From: an uncultured Alphaproteobacteria bacterium
GTDB lineage: Bacteria; Pseudomonadota; Alphaproteobacteria; CAAHEQ01; UBA3637
Assembly (NCBI GenBank): GCA_944391545.1
Contig: CALXTZ010000080.1
Span: 1 to 6,212, forward strand
Direction of reading: 5' to 3'
Length of the DNA: 6,212 bases
Shown: piece after piece, positions 5,763 to 6,212 of the stretch
How positions within the stretch are numbered: the stretch's first letter is position 1
Layout of the letters: each line of letters begins with the position of its first letter
The notes under the pieces: model-generated
Told to the model about the DNA's origin: nothing
Database searches by the model: none
What the model saw: the letters and a program-made list of their open reading frames with translations, nothing else
Position numbers and translations under genes: made by a program

Positions 5763-6212
5763 ATGAACGGATTTTTAAAAATTGTTTTATGGGGCTGTCT
5801 TTGGATGGCGAGTGCGGCGGCGGCGCAGGACGTCTTGCCGGAATCCGTTTGGGAAAACAGATTGTCTGCGACGGAAGATACCGTTGTTCCGATTGAGGAC
5901 GGCAGTCCGGTCTTTTTGGTCGGAGAAACCGTTTTGCCGCCGACGGAAAAAGCCCCTCAAAATGCCTTTGTGCCGACGCCGGTCGATTGGGAACAAAAGC
6001 AGCAGACTTTAACCATGCAAACGCCGTTCGGAGAAACGTTTTCGGTTCCTTATATCGAACATGTCCCTTACTTTTTTGTGACAATTCAGCTGTTGGCCAA
6101 CGGTCAGGCACTGATAACGGAAAATATTCGGTTGATAACAACGCCTGATGGCGCGCATCCGGCGTTGTCTCGCGTTTATGAAACAAAAATCGTAACGCCG
6201 CAAGGAGTTTAT
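5763..6212 (+). CDS. Exported protein of unknown function, C-terminus cut by window edge
   Basis: The first 150 residues are present and the frame is open to the last base. Residues 1-21 form a clear Sec signal peptide: short N-region with K6, hydrophobic core, then AAA|Q, with cleavage likely after A21. The next 75 residues are low in structure, acidic and rich in Pro, Thr and Val. From about 103 a beta-rich segment begins (FFVTIQLLANGQALITENIRL). The pattern of an alternating strand, a short turn with NG, and then ITENI is reminiscent of the N-terminal extracytoplasmic part of DUF2207-type membrane proteins, but this is only a resemblance and the diagnostic downstream part is missing. The product should be periplasmic or membrane-anchored. 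It follows nth by 51 bp with no terminator-like hairpin between them. A TATGGT (5739-5744) could give it its own weak promoter. I do not recognise the gene. Confidence 0.8.
   Translation, partial: MNGFLKIVLWGCLWMASAAAAQDVLPESVWENRLSATEDTVVPIEDGSPVFLVGETVLPPTEKAPQNAFVPTPVDWEQKQQTLTMQTPFGETFSVPYIEHVPYFFVTIQLLANGQALITENIRLITTPDGAHPALSRVYETKIVTPQGVY

Noticed and set aside
5763..5798. Possible lipobox LWGC in the signal peptide of the exported protein
   Set aside because: The Cys is at residue 12, too early for a lipoprotein signal, and Trp at -2 is atypical; the AAA|Q site fits an ordinary signal peptidase I cut.
5737..6186. 149-codon minus-strand open frame opposite the exported-protein gene
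   Set aside because: It is rich in Arg and Pro with no motif and overlaps a plus-strand gene that has a signal peptide and ribosome binding site; a shadow frame.

Overview
The window carries five protein-coding genes on a background of moderate GC with ordinary codon use and the standard code. The stops seen are TAA and TAG, and tryptophan is TGG. Most starts have AGGAGG-like ribosome binding sites, and the promoters that can be read are sigma70-like. Together with a four-Cys Nth and two cyclic-di-GMP enzymes, this suggests a Gram-negative proteobacterium, possibly a low-GC alphaproteobacterium. That placement is an inference from style and protein flavour. No rRNA, tRNA, CRISPR array, insertion sequence or phage gene was seen.

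Layout from left to right: (1) 1-1072, minus strand: the first 357 residues of a cytosolic, degenerate ankyrin-like helical-repeat protein whose C-terminus lies off the left edge. (2) 1231-3705, plus strand: an 824-residue soluble PAS-GAF-PAS-GGDEF-EAL protein with an altered cyclase signature (DGDEF) and an intact EAL site. It is divergent from gene 1 across a 158-bp spacer. (3) 3702-4976, minus strand: a 424-residue membrane diguanylate cyclase with a clean GGEEF, convergent with gene 2 and overlapping it by 4 bp. (4) 5079-5711, plus strand: nth, endonuclease III, divergent from gene 3 across a 102-bp spacer. (5) 5763-6212, plus strand: the first 150 residues of an exported protein of unknown function, 51 bp after nth and running off the right edge.

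The functional theme is cyclic-di-GMP. Gene 3 has the residues to make it and sits in the membrane. Gene 2 has all the residues to break it, uncertain capacity to make it, and three likely sensory domains. The two genes meet tail to tail with interlocked stop codons and a strong hairpin in the last codons of gene 2, so they could form an opposing pair whose expression is linked by convergent transcription. Nth (base excision repair) and the exported protein have no evident link to this theme. I see no clear previously undescribed system. The least ordinary parts are the interlocked synthase/hydrolase pair and the two unrecognised edge genes.
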